Origin: Burkholderiales bacterium
GTDB taxonomy: Bacteria; Pseudomonadota; Gammaproteobacteria; Burkholderiales; Ga0077523
DNA length: 58,070 nucleotides
Direction: 5' to 3'
Assembly (NCBI GenBank): GCA_022843925.1
Contig: JALHMS010000029.1
Span: 1-58,070 of the forward strand
The position numbers were made by a program, and so were the translations under genes. Positions 18,806 to 29,205 of this stretch are shown piece after piece (the stretch's first letter is position 1; each line of letters opens with the position of its first letter). The notes beneath the pieces are model-generated. The model worked only from the letters and a program-made list of their open reading frames with translations. It searched no databases and was not told where the DNA came from.

Positions 18806-21800
18806 TTACCGATCGCCGCCGCCACCATCGATCAGCGCCTGCAGCGCGCGTCGTGTGCGGTCGGACGGCTCGCGGTCCAGGGTGGTTGCGAGGGCGGCTG
18901 CCAGACGCCGATAGGCCGTCTCACCTTCGGCGACGCGGCCCAGCGCTGCGCAGCACCGCAGCACACCCTGCACGAACGATTCGTTGAGCAGGTCCGCCTC
19001 CGCGCACCGGCCGTACCAGGTCAGGGCTTCGTCCCAGCGCGCCGTTGCGGCGAGGCGCTCCGCGAGGCGCAGCGCGTGGCGCAGGTACTGGCTCAGGAGC
19101 TTCTCCCGCGGCGCAATGATCCACGCCGCCTCGTCACCGTCGAGCAATGGTCCATCGTGAAGCCGCAACGCCTCCGCGAGGACGTCGTCGGGTGCGTCGT
19201 CGACGACCGACTGCCGGAAGGCGAGAGCGTCCACCCAGACCAACTGCTCCGGCAACGACACCCGGCCTTCGTGCAGGACCACGAAGGCGTCGGACCCGAG
19301 CAGCTTGCGCAGGCGCTGCAGCGACACGCGCAGGGAGTCCTCGGCGACATCGGCATCCTGGTCGGGGAACATCGCGTCGGCCAGCCGATGCAGCGGGACC
19401 TCGCGTCCGCCCAGCGCGACGAGTGCCTTCAGCAGTTCGAGCAGACGCTTGGGGGACTTGCGGCCGCGGGGCAGCGGAGCACCGTCGATCTGCACGTCGA
19501 ACCTTCCCAGCGCGTGAATGCGCAGCGGCCATGGCCAGTGCGCGTCCAGCGGAGATCCGGGCGGGATGCGCCATTCGCGGATCAGGCGCTTCACGATCGC
19601 GGGTTCGATGCCCTCGCGCAGAGCGAGCGAGAAGAGCTGCGGAAGACTGTGTCGGAGCCAGCACAGCTTTGCCAGCTTCTTCCAGGGCTGGCGGCTGTCC
19701 AGCGCCATGCGCAAGGGCGGAAGGGCGGACTCGACTTCGCCCAAGGCGAGGTGACAGGATGCGACGACGCCTGCCATCAGTGCGTCGTAGGTCGTGCAGC
19801 TGGTGGCGCGCAGCATCCTGTCGGCCTGTTCCAGGCGGGTCCGGCACTCGTCCCGTCTGCCCAGCCCGGCAAGCGGCAGGGCGCCGAGCATCCGCCAGAC
19901 CGCCGTCACGACTTCGAATCCGGTGTAGTCGCTGCGCTCGAACGCGCCGTCGAGGTGTTCCAGGGCGAGCTGGTGGTCCCCCTCGTAGACCTGATGCATG
20001 CCCGACACCGCCAGCACGTAGGAGAAGGTGTAGGCCTTGTGCAGCTCCGCCGTCGCCATCAGCGCCTCGTCCAGGGCCAGTGCCTCGGTGCGGCGACCGA
20101 GCTGGTACAGCGAGTATGAGCGGTAGATGTCGGCGACGAACTCCATGATCGAGAGGCCGAATCTGCGGGCATCGTCGCTCGTCTGCGCCGCGCACTCCAT
20201 GCACCGCTCGAATTCGGCGAGCATGAACGTGGCCACCGTGATCCAGATGCCGGCCCAGGCGCGGGTCACCGGGGCGATCTCCTCCCGCCTTGTCAGTCGC
20301 TGGGTCAGCGGTAGGACCTCGCGCAGCATCGGCTCGTCGCAGCAGAAGTGCGCGTAGCCGAGCAGCACCGTGGCCGCCGCGACGCGCTGGGTATCGTCGA
20401 TGGCGGTCGAGAGCAGGTGCTCGTGGAGGTAGCGCACGCCCGTCCGCATCAACGGGTGTCCGAGGCGTCGATAGATGCAGGCGTCCACGAAAGCGGTCCA
20501 GGCACGCGTGCCTGCCGCCACCGACGGGAACTCCTGGCGCTTCTCGAGCAGCGGCGCGAGGCTGTCGATCCAGCGGTCGAGCGGCCGGAACGATTCGCCC
20601 AGGACGAACACGACCTCGGCCTGCGCCAGGGCGGCCGAGAACGCCCCATCCTCGTCGCCCGCTGCGGCGAACGCATCGAAGGCCTCGGTCAGGAGCGTCT
20701 GCGCTTGACGCGGATCCACCATGACGCGGCACGACGCCCACCAGAAGAGTACCCACGGCTCGGCCCGGATCTCGGCCTCCGGCATGCCGCCGAACCACGC
20801 CGACAGGGTCTGCCAGCGCCCGGCGGCGTAGAGGGCCGCGGCATTCTCGCGGATGAGCGGCCTGATGGCCGTCCAATCGCCGACCTGCCGGTACAGGACG
20901 ATCGCCGCATCGGGCGCGCCGGTGGCGGCGAGCAGCGCTGCCGCGCGCCGCCTGAGCGCGGCGAGCCCCGCGGCGTCGACCTCCTGTGCGAGCTTTGCCA
21001 GCAGGAATTCGCGGAACAGATCGTGATAGCGCCACGTCGGGATCGCGCCGACCCGGTGGTCGGTGAAGTACTGGCGTCGATGCAGATCCTCGAGCACGTC
21101 GGGCGCGTCGATCTGCCCGGTCAGCGCGATCGCGGTGTCCCGGGATACCTCCGGCAGCAGGGCCGTGCGCAACATGATCGCGCGGTGGGTCTCGGGAGCC
21201 CGGTCCAGGATCTCCCCGGCGAAATAGTCGAACACCGTCGGACCGGGAATGGAGGGCGCGTCCGTGTGGCGCGCTTCGCGATGGGCTTGTGCCGACAGCA
21301 GCACGAGTCCTGCAGCCCAGCCCCCGCTGCGATCGTGAACGACGGTCGCGTCGGTCACGCCATCCGCACGCAACGCCATCAGCGCGCAGCTCTCCTCCGG
21401 CTGGAAACGCAGGGTGTCCCATCCGACGCGCAGCACCTCTTCGCCGGCGGCGAGGCGGACCAGCGCCGGCGGGACCGGCTGCCGGCTGATCAGGACGAGG
21501 GTGATGCCGTGGGGGCACTCGCCGATGGCCTCGCGCAGCACGTCGAGGAGCCCGCCGCGTTGCACCTCGTGGAGGTTGTCGAGGACCAGCGCACCGCCCT
21601 CGGGCAACCGGGCGAAGAACTGCCGGAAAAAACGATGCGTGAAGCCTGCCAGGTCGTGCAGATGCTCCTGCGTCAGTGGCGGCAGACGGGCGGTCCGCGG
21701 TCCGCCCATTCTCGCCGCCAGCTCGGCGAGGAAGTAGAAGACCGTGGCCGGGTCTTCGTCGGAGCGGTCCACCTGGTACCAATCGAACGGCACCCGGCGA

Positions 21801-21976
21801 TCGTCGAGCCACGTGGCCACCGCCGTCGTCTTGCCGCTGCCGGGCGGGCCGTCCACCCAGAGCACCGATGCGCGGGCCCGGCCGGCGTCGAGCTGTCGGA
21901 AGACGCGCTCCCGAAGCAGGGGGGCATGCATGCGGGGACGGGTGAGCTTGGCGGGCAGCGAGATTCTTCTGGGCAT
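18806..21976 (-). CDS. MalT-like ATPase fused to a SARP/BTAD-type transcriptional activator
   Basis: 1056-aa cytoplasmic regulator. The N-terminus is a STAND-type NTPase like that of MalT, with Walker A GPPGSGKTTA (residues 43-52) and a Walker B-like stretch GALVLDNLHEV. A long helical TPR-like sensor follows (about 280-800). The C-terminus is not a LuxR helix-turn-helix but an OmpR-like winged helix (about 815-910, LRIHALGRFDVQIDG, EDSLRVSLQRLRKLLG) followed by a bacterial transcriptional activator domain (about 915-1056), as in SARP regulators. Such proteins usually activate nearby genes when a small inducer binds the NTPase-TPR part. It is divergent from the exported ADC-like gene at 22292. 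The open frame upstream of 21976 is shadow. Confidence 0.85.
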   Translation of the reverse strand: MPRRISLPAKLTRPRMHAPLLRERVFRQLDAGRARASVLWVDGPPGSGKTTAVATWLDDRRVPFDWYQVDRSDEDPATVFYFLAELAARMGGPRTARLPPLTQEHLHDLAGFTHRFFRQFFARLPEGGALVLDNLHEVQRGGLLDVLREAIGECPHGITLVLISRQPVPPALVRLAAGEEVLRVGWDTLRFQPEESCALMALRADGVTDATVVHDRSGGWAAGLVLLSAQAHREARHTDAPSIPGPTVFDYFAGEILDRAPETHRAIMLRTALLPEVSRDTAIALTGQIDAPDVLEDLHRRQYFTDHRVGAIPTWRYHDLFREFLLAKLAQEVDAAGLAALRRRAAALLAATGAPDAAIVLYRQVGDWTAIRPLIRENAAALYAAGRWQTLSAWFGGMPEAEIRAEPWVLFWWASCRVMVDPRQAQTLLTEAFDAFAAAGDEDGAFSAALAQAEVVFVLGESFRPLDRWIDSLAPLLEKRQEFPSVAAGTRAWTAFVDACIYRRLGHPLMRTGVRYLHEHLLSTAIDDTQRVAAATVLLGYAHFCCDEPMLREVLPLTQRLTRREEIAPVTRAWAGIWITVATFMLAEFERCMECAAQTSDDARRFGLSIMEFVADIYRSYSLYQLGRRTEALALDEALMATAELHKAYTFSYVLAVSGMHQVYEGDHQLALEHLDGAFERSDYTGFEVVTAVWRMLGALPLAGLGRRDECRTRLEQADRMLRATSCTTYDALMAGVVASCHLALGEVESALPPLRMALDSRQPWKKLAKLCWLRHSLPQLFSLALREGIEPAIVKRLIREWRIPPGSPLDAHWPWPLRIHALGRFDVQIDGAPLPRGRKSPKRLLELLKALVALGGREVPLHRLADAMFPDQDADVAEDSLRVSLQRLRKLLGSDAFVVLHEGRVSLPEQLVWVDALAFRQSVVDDAPDDVLAEALRLHDGPLLDGDEAAWIIAPREKLLSQYLRHALRLAERLAATARWDEALTWYGRCAEADLLNESFVQGVLRCCAALGRVAEGETAYRRLAAALATTLDREPSDRTRRALQALIDGGGGDR

Positions 21977-22291
21977 GGTCTGTCGTGTCCCGGGCTGACG
22001 GCGGATTGGGTCATATCGTGGGGAACAAATGGGGAACAGATCAACGCTTTTCGGGGGAGCGGGACCGGAGCACCCCATGCGAAAACGCAGGGAGCCGCTG
22101 CGTTCCGCTTTGCGCCTCCCGGTAGCCCTCGCAACGCATCGTCCGAATCTGTTCCTCATCGGTACGCCGGACGCCCACAGGATGCGCCACGCGATCCGGT
22201 CCTCGACATGGACGAGTCCGCTCGCAGCGCCAGGCGTCGGCTGTCCGGACGGCGCGGCGCTCCATCCAACGACATCAATGGAGGACGAACG
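21977..22291. other. Divergent intergenic region of the MalT/SARP-like regulator
   Basis: 315 bp between the regulator and the exported ADC-like gene. It contains the 11-bp direct repeat described separately. No gene is supported; a short plus-strand frame across it shows no family features. The plus-strand gene has a good ribosome site (GGAGGACGAACG) at its end. Confidence 0.6.
22019..22040. promoter_or_regulatory. Tandem 11-bp direct repeat, candidate SARP-type operator
   Basis: TGGGGAACAAA is followed directly by TGGGGAACAGA, an exact 11-bp period with ten of eleven bases kept. SARP-family activators bind heptamer direct repeats with an 11-bp period next to the -10 element. The site is 43 bp upstream of the regulator's start codon and about 250 bp upstream of the divergent gene. 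On the minus strand a TATGAC sequence follows within a few bases and could be a -10. Confidence 0.5.
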
Positions 22292-23032
22292 ATGAACAGG
22301 ACCTGGAATGCGAGAACTGCAGTGAGGGCGGCCGTGATCGCCATGGCTGCGGCGGGCGGTACGGTGGCGCAGGCGGACGACGGCAAGGTCCCGCCGCCCC
22401 CCTGGCAGGTGCACGTCAGCGACTATCTCATCGTCGGCGTCGTATGGAACGAGGCCGCGATCCGCAAGGCACTGCCGCCCGGCATCAAGGCGGTGGCCGG
22501 GATGACCGGCGGCATCGCGGTCTACAAGTCCGACGGCGGCTATGGCATCTCGCCTTACGACTCGGCCTACGGATATGTCGACATCGAGGGTTTCGACACG
22601 GCGCAAGGCGCGAAAGGGCGCTGGATCCTCCAGGGCATGTACGGTCCCGACGAGAAGGTCGCCGCCGCGATCCGTGGTGCGTACGGCTGGTCGGTCCGGG
22701 CGGGGACGGTGACGTTCACGGAGACGACGCGCGGGCGTCGCGGCGTCGCGGCGATCGGTGGACGCGACGTGCTCGATGTCGAGCTGACGCTCAGTGCCCT
22801 GCCCTGCACCCCTGTCGGCGGCATCAACCACTATGTGGCCGGGACGGCCGCGAAGCCGGTGGTGAACCAGATCCCGTTCGTCGGTCAATGGTGCGGCGGC
22901 GAACCGGTGAAGGCGAACGTCGTGGCCCCTGCCGACGATCCGTTCGCGGCATTCGTACCGGCGAAGATGATCTGGGCCGGCGAATTCCGCGACGGGGCCA
23001 TCGCCTTCACGAGGCCGGTCGCGAAGCCGTAG
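22292..23032 (+). CDS. Exported protein, possibly acetoacetate-decarboxylase-like fold
   Basis: 246 aa. A signal peptide is clear: a basic start (MNRTWNARTAVR), hydrophobic AAVIAMAAAGGTVA and cleavage near AQA-DD (about residue 28). The mature part has VWNEAAIRKALPPGIKAV, GYVDIEGFDTAQGAKGRW and GRRGVAAIGGRDVLDVELTLS, which resembles the acetoacetate decarboxylase-like superfamily in layout (ligand-exclusion 'P-x-G-L/I' start, long beta strands). I cannot place the Schiff-base lysine of true decarboxylases, so an enzymatic role is uncertain. Two Cys (in LPCTPVGG and QWCGGEP) could form a periplasmic disulfide. It is the natural target of the divergent regulator. Confidence 0.6.
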   Translation: MNRTWNARTAVRAAVIAMAAAGGTVAQADDGKVPPPPWQVHVSDYLIVGVVWNEAAIRKALPPGIKAVAGMTGGIAVYKSDGGYGISPYDSAYGYVDIEGFDTAQGAKGRWILQGMYGPDEKVAAAIRGAYGWSVRAGTVTFTETTRGRRGVAAIGGRDVLDVELTLSALPCTPVGGINHYVAGTAAKPVVNQIPFVGQWCGGEPVKANVVAPADDPFAAFVPAKMIWAGEFRDGAIAFTRPVAKP

Positions 23033-23165
23033 GGCGCTTGCCGCGCCGCAGGGCCCGTCCACCGTCGGGGCCGCATCCCGGCGGTGGTTCGTCGCCCGTC
23101 CCGCGTGATAACTTCGACGCTTCGACCGCGATCGTCGCGGCAGGCCGAAGTGCACGGGGGAAGTC

Positions 23166-23942
23166 ATGGATGTGAAGTCGTTGTTCGATCTGACGGGCAA
23201 GGTGGCGCTGGTGACCGGGGGCTCGCGCGGGCTCGGGCTGCAGATGGCCGAGGCGCTGGGTGAGCTGGGTGCGAAGGTCGCCATCACGGCCCGCAAGGCC
23301 GGCGAGCTGGCCGAGGCGCAGGCGCATCTCGCGGGGATGGGCATCGAGGTGATGACCCACGTGTCGGATCTCTCCGACCCGGCGGCATCGAAGCCGCTCG
23401 TGGACGCGGTGCTCGCGAAGTGGGGGCAGATCGACATCCTGGTGAACAACGCCGGTGCGAGCTGGGGTGCCCCTGCCGAACAGCATCCGCTCGAAGCGTG
23501 GCACAAGGTGATGAACCTGAACATCACCGCGCTCTTCGTGCTCTCGCAGGCCGTGGCCAATGCCACGATGATCCCGCGCCGGCAGGGCAAGATCATCAAC
23601 ATCGCGTCCATCGCCGGCCTGAAGGGTACCGATCCGCACTTCATGCCGACCATCGCCTACAACACGAGCAAGGGAGGGGTCGTGAACTTCACGCGCTCGC
23701 TCGCGGCCGAGTGGGCGCAGTACGGGATCCACGTGAACGCGATCGCCCCCGGCGTGTTCCCGAGCAAGATGGCGAAGGGGATGATCGACCGGTCGGAGGC
23801 GTACATCATCGACCACACGCCGATGAAGCGGCTCGGCGCCGACCACGATCTGAAGGGCACGATCGCGCTGCTCGCGTCGGCCGCGTCCGACTACATCACG
23901 GGCGCGACCATTCCCGTCGACGGTGGCTTCTCGGCCATATGA
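23166..23942 (+). CDS. SDR family NAD(P)-dependent oxidoreductase
   Basis: 258 aa classical short-chain dehydrogenase. Cofactor motif TGGSRGLG near residue 18, structural NNAG, catalytic Ser in IINIASIAGL, Tyr and Lys in YNTSKGG, and the C-terminal GATIPVDGGFSAI typical of gluconate 5-dehydrogenase/3-oxoacyl reductase-like members. TARKAGEL after the second strand, with Arg, suggests NADP(H). Substrate unknown. The stop overlaps the start of the thioesterase gene (ATGA), so the two are coupled and likely act on the same acyl or carbonyl compound. Confidence 0.92.
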   Translation: MDVKSLFDLTGKVALVTGGSRGLGLQMAEALGELGAKVAITARKAGELAEAQAHLAGMGIEVMTHVSDLSDPAASKPLVDAVLAKWGQIDILVNNAGASWGAPAEQHPLEAWHKVMNLNITALFVLSQAVANATMIPRRQGKIINIASIAGLKGTDPHFMPTIAYNTSKGGVVNFTRSLAAEWAQYGIHVNAIAPGVFPSKMAKGMIDRSEAYIIDHTPMKRLGADHDLKGTIALLASAASDYITGATIPVDGGFSAI

Positions 23943-24352
23943 GCATCGCGGGCGGGTTCGACATCGAGATCCCCTTCGCCGGACTGCTGGGCCTCAGAAA
24001 GCTCTCGGAGACACCGGGGTCCGTGACCGTGGGCCTCGCTGTCCGGCCGGAACTGATGAACAGCTGGCAGGTGGCGCATGGCGGTGCCGTGATGTCGCTG
24101 CTCGATGCGACCATGGGGATGAGCGCGAAGTCCCTCGACCCGCAATCCAATGGCGCGACGACGGTGGAGCTGAAGGTGAACTTCCTCGCGACGGCCAGCG
24201 GCGATCTGGTGGCGCAGGGCCATGCGCAGCGCGCCGGGCGGTCGCTGGTGTTCGTGGAAGGCGAGGTGCGAAACGCGGCGGGCGATCTGCTTGCGAAGGC
24301 GACGGGCACCTTCAAGCTGCGTCATCCGGCCGGGAGCCGCCCCGCCGGTTGA
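23939..24352 (+). CDS. PaaI-family thioesterase (hotdog fold)
   Basis: 137 aa, normal for the family. MNSWQVAHGGAVMSLLDATMGM carries the conserved HGG motif and the Asp of the hotdog thioesterase site, followed by GATTVELKVNFLATASGDL and the RSLVFVEGEVRNAAGDLLAKATGTFK strand pair that closes PaaI-type proteins. It hydrolyses acyl-CoA thioesters in the cytoplasm; the acyl group is unknown. The ATGA overlap with the preceding SDR gene shows translational coupling. The next gene is convergent, 7 bp beyond the stop. Confidence 0.9.
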   Translation: MSIAGGFDIEIPFAGLLGLRKLSETPGSVTVGLAVRPELMNSWQVAHGGAVMSLLDATMGMSAKSLDPQSNGATTVELKVNFLATASGDLVAQGHAQRAGRSLVFVEGEVRNAAGDLLAKATGTFKLRHPAGSRPAG

Positions 24353-24359
24353 GGTGTGG

Positions 24360-26228
<1,869 letters not shown>

Positions 26229-26253
26229 CGAAGGAGGCAGGGCTGCAGCGGCG

Positions 26254-26514
26254 TCACACCGGGCAGCGGACGACGGCCCGGGTTTCCTGCGGAGATGCGT
26301 CGATCGTGAGGAGTTCGTAGCCCTTGCGTCGGCACCAGGCCTTCACGTCCAGCTCGAAGGCCGGATCGTCGGCGACGGCCTCGAACAGCTCCCCCGCGGC
26401 CATCTGCCGCGTCTCGTTGTTGAGCGCGACGATCGGTGCCGGGCACTTCATGCCGCGGAGGTCGATCAGCCGCTTCGTCGATTGCGTTGTCTGCACCACT
26501 TGTGATGTCTCCAT
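26254..26514 (-). CDS. TusA-family sulfur carrier protein
   Basis: 86 aa. The sulfur-carrying motif is complete: LRGMKCPAPIVALN with Cys24 in CPxP, followed by the usual alpha-beta sandwich (GELFEAVADDPAFELDVKAWCRRKGYELL) and an extra Cys (Cys60 region) in AWC, common in these proteins. TusA-like proteins accept persulfide sulfur and pass it to partners such as DsrE. It starts 8 bp after the DsrE-like gene and precedes the kinase by 25 bp. A role in tRNA thiolation (TusA proper) is less likely given these neighbours. Confidence 0.88.
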   Translation of the reverse strand: METSQVVQTTQSTKRLIDLRGMKCPAPIVALNNETRQMAAGELFEAVADDPAFELDVKAWCRRKGYELLTIDASPQETRAVVRCPV

Positions 26515-26522
26515 GTTGGGTG

Positions 26523-27017
26523 TCACACGAACAGGGTGACGTTGCCGTCCGCGGCCATGTCCACGAACTGGGTGGCCCCGCAGATGCGCAGGTTGGGATA
26601 GTCGAGCAGTTCCTCCCTGCGGATGCCCATGAGGTCCATCGACATGCTGCAGGCGAGGATCTCGACGCCGGAGGACTTCGCCATCTCGATCATCTCGGTC
26701 AGGGCGGGGATGCCCTTGCGACGCATCTCCCGGCCGATCAGGGCGCGGCCGATACCCCCCAGGTGCATGCGCGAGAGCGACAGCTGGCGCGGTCCCGCCG
26801 GAAGCATCCAGCCGAACATGCGTTCCACGAGGCGCTTGCCTGCAGTCTGGGGCGCCTCCCGCCGCAGGAGCGTGGTGCCCCAGAACGTGAAGAACATCGA
26901 CACCTTCATTCCGCACGCCGCGGCACCCGTGGCGATGGAGAACGCGGCGAGCAACTTGTCGAGGTCGTTGCTGAACACGCACAGGGTCACCGCCTCGCGC
27001 GCCGCCAGCGTCTGCAC
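26523..27017 (-). CDS. DsrE/DsrF/DrsH-like family protein (DsrE2 type), N-terminus uncertain
   Basis: 164 aa from a GTG. EAVTLCVFSNDLDKLLAAF, GMKVSMFFTFWGTTLLRR and MIEMAKSSGVEILACSMSMDLMG are typical of membrane-associated DsrE2-type sulfurtransferases that pair with TusA and rhodanese. Cys in ILACSMSMD is the likely persulfide carrier. The frame continues upstream with a coiled-coil stretch (ELQRRIAELERR) that such proteins usually have, but no ATG, GTG or TTG is found before the TAG near 27195; an ATG at about 27186 is in another frame. So the GTG given here is the only standard start, or there is a frameshift or a rare start. Confidence 0.75.
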   Translation of the reverse strand: MQTLAAREAVTLCVFSNDLDKLLAAFSIATGAAACGMKVSMFFTFWGTTLLRREAPQTAGKRLVERMFGWMLPAGPRQLSLSRMHLGGIGRALIGREMRRKGIPALTEMIEMAKSSGVEILACSMSMDLMGIRREELLDYPNLRICGATQFVDMAADGNVTLFV

Positions 27018-27311
27018 GCGCCGCTCGAGCTCCGCGATGCGGCGTTGCAGTTCGACCGCGGTCGGTGCCTGGGCGTCGGTGAAAGGGGCTGTCGTGTCCA
27101 GAGTGCTGTCTCGGGGATCGTCGTTTCGTGTCGCCGCGGCGCGAGGTGATTCGCGCCGCGCCTGGCCGATGGCTTCTTGGCCGACATGACCCTAACGGGC
27201 GTCCGGTGTACGACTTGAGGGCGGCGGACGTCCAGGATGGGATTGGTGACCCGTCGTCGCTGCGTGCTATGGTCGCCGCCCGACTCCCCAACTCCATTGC
27301 CGAGACCGTCC

Positions 27312-28262
27312 ATGCCCCTCGATCCTCAGATCCAGACCGTGCTCCAGGCCGTGAAGGCCGCGGGCCTGCCCGAGTTCTGGCAGATCACCCCCGACCAGGC
27401 GCGCGAGCAGTACAAGATCCGCGTGAAGCGTGCCGACCCGGTGGAGGTGCCGCTGCACCGCGTGGAGGACAAGCCCATCGAAGGGCCCGACGGCGGGGCG
27501 CTGATGCTCCGCATCTACCGCCCCCGGGAGACCGCGGGCGGGGAACTGATGCCGGTGCTCGCGTGGTTCCACGGCGGCGGCTTCGTGATCGGGGACCTCG
27601 ACACCCACGACAACGCCTGCCGCCGGCTCGCCGCGGAGTCGGACTGCGTCGTGGTGGCCGTGCACTACCGGCTCGCACCCGAATCGCGTTTCCCGGCGGC
27701 GGTGGACGACTGCATGGCCGCGGTGCGCTGGCTCGCGACGAAGGGGCACACCATCGGCGTCGACCCCGACCGCATCGCGGTGGGTGGCGACAGCGCCGGC
27801 GGCAACCTCGCGACGGTGTGTGCGCTGATCGCGCGCGGTGAGGGCTATCCGCGGATCGCCTTCCAGCTCCTCATCTATCCGTGCGTGGCGCCGGAGCCCG
27901 AGACACCTTCGCACCACCAGTTCGCCGAGGGCTATCTGCTCTCCCGCAACAACCTCACGTGGTTCTACCGCCAGTACCTGCGCAATGCCCGCGACACGCA
28001 GGACTTCCGGTTCGGACCGCTCGAGGCCGACGACTTCTCGAACCTGCCGCCGGCACTCGTGCTCGTGGCGGGGTACGACCCGCTGCGGGACGAGGGCGTG
28101 CAGTACGCGACGAAGCTCATCAATGCCGGGAACCGCGTCACCCTCGTGAACTACGAGGGCATGGTCCACGGCTTCCTGCTGATGGCGGGCGTGGTCGATG
28201 CCGCGAAGCGCGCGACGACGGAGTGCGCGATGGCGCTGCGGGCCGCACTCCAGCGCCGCTGA
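27312..28262 (+). CDS. Alpha/beta hydrolase, hormone-sensitive-lipase (family IV) esterase
   Basis: 316 aa. The oxyanion motif HGGGF (VLAWFHGGGFVIGD), YRLAPESRFP, the nucleophile elbow GGDSAGGNLA, the acid in LVAGYDPLRDEG and the His in EGMVHGFL define a family IV esterase. No signal peptide with the ATG at 27312; an upstream start at 27237 would add 25 residues without resemblance. Substrates are usually short-chain acyl esters or lactones; the true one is unknown. It is divergent from the DsrE-TusA-kinase operon. Confidence 0.92.
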   Translation: MPLDPQIQTVLQAVKAAGLPEFWQITPDQAREQYKIRVKRADPVEVPLHRVEDKPIEGPDGGALMLRIYRPRETAGGELMPVLAWFHGGGFVIGDLDTHDNACRRLAAESDCVVVAVHYRLAPESRFPAAVDDCMAAVRWLATKGHTIGVDPDRIAVGGDSAGGNLATVCALIARGEGYPRIAFQLLIYPCVAPEPETPSHHQFAEGYLLSRNNLTWFYRQYLRNARDTQDFRFGPLEADDFSNLPPALVLVAGYDPLRDEGVQYATKLINAGNRVTLVNYEGMVHGFLLMAGVVDAAKRATTECAMALRAALQRR

Positions 28263-28271
28263 GCGGACCGA

Positions 28272-29171
28272 TCAGGCGACCGGCGGCGGGAGGCCGTTCG
28301 CCTGGCAGCGGGCCTCGATCAGGCCCGTCATGAAGCGGTCGCCGAATCCCCGCGCGACGGCATCGTCGATGCTGGCGAGCACGGCTTCGGCCACGGGTGT
28401 CGACAGGCCCTCGCCGGCCGCGAGCCGCCGGAAGTAGGTCATGTCCTTCCGCGCGTTCGACACGAAGAATTTCATGCGGTCCATCTCGCCGGCCGCGGCA
28501 CCGGCGACCACCATCTGGAAGAGACCCGAGTTCATCACGCCGGGCGTGACGAGTTCGATCCACTTCTCCACATCGATGCCCGTCTTCACGCAGGCGGTCC
28601 ACGCCTCGGCCATCACCGACAGCATCCCCATCGTCACGTAGTTGTTGATGAGCTTCAGCGTGTGCGCCTCCCCCACGCCGCCCACGTGGAAGAGGTTCTC
28701 GGAGAACGCCTCGATCACCGGCCGGATGCGCGCGAGCGTGGCGGACGTCGCACCGACCAGCACGTTGAGCCGGCCCGCCTCGGCCTCGGGCGGCGTGCGC
28801 GACAGCGGCGCGTCGGCGAAATCGATGCCGCGGTTGGCGAGGGCCGCGGCGAGGCGGCGCGTGAGATCGGGTTCACTCGTGGAGCAGTCGACGATCACGG
28901 TGCCCGGGGCCATCGTCGCGAGCAGTCCACGCTCCCCCAGCACGATGCTCTCGACCTGCGGTGCGCCGGTCACGCACAGGATCACGACATCCGCCGCTGC
29001 CGCCACCCCCGCGGGCGAGTCCGCCGCCGTGGCGCCGCGGGCGACGAGGTCTGCCAGGCTGTCCGCCTTGAACGGCTCGTGCACGACGAGCGGCCAGCCC
29101 TTCTCGACGATGTTCCTCCCGATGCCGTGCCCCATGAGCCCGGCACCGATCAATCCGATGCGTTCCTTCAC
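28272..29171 (-). CDS. 3-hydroxyisobutyrate dehydrogenase-like NAD(P)-binding oxidoreductase
   Basis: 299 aa of the beta-hydroxyacid dehydrogenase family. Rossmann motif IGLIGAGLMGHGIGRNI, substrate motif DAPLSRTPPEAEAGRLNVLVG (the usual DAPVSGG.. is changed to DAPLSRTPP), and the catalytic Lys in HTLKLINNYV. Members reduce or oxidise 3-hydroxyisobutyrate, tartronate semialdehyde or similar. The GTG start at 29171 is preferred because GGGAGG lies 8 nt upstream and the residues match the family N-terminus. It follows the enoyl-CoA hydratase gene by 34 bp. In valine catabolism these two activities act in sequence (via a CoA hydrolase), a plausible but unproved reading. Confidence 0.88.
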   Translation of the reverse strand: MKERIGLIGAGLMGHGIGRNIVEKGWPLVVHEPFKADSLADLVARGATAADSPAGVAAAADVVILCVTGAPQVESIVLGERGLLATMAPGTVIVDCSTSEPDLTRRLAAALANRGIDFADAPLSRTPPEAEAGRLNVLVGATSATLARIRPVIEAFSENLFHVGGVGEAHTLKLINNYVTMGMLSVMAEAWTACVKTGIDVEKWIELVTPGVMNSGLFQMVVAGAAAGEMDRMKFFVSNARKDMTYFRRLAAGEGLSTPVAEAVLASIDDAVARGFGDRFMTGLIEARCQANGLPPPVA

Positions 29172-29205
29172 CGCGTATCCTCCCGTGCGAGACTGCCCGG
29201 ACGAC

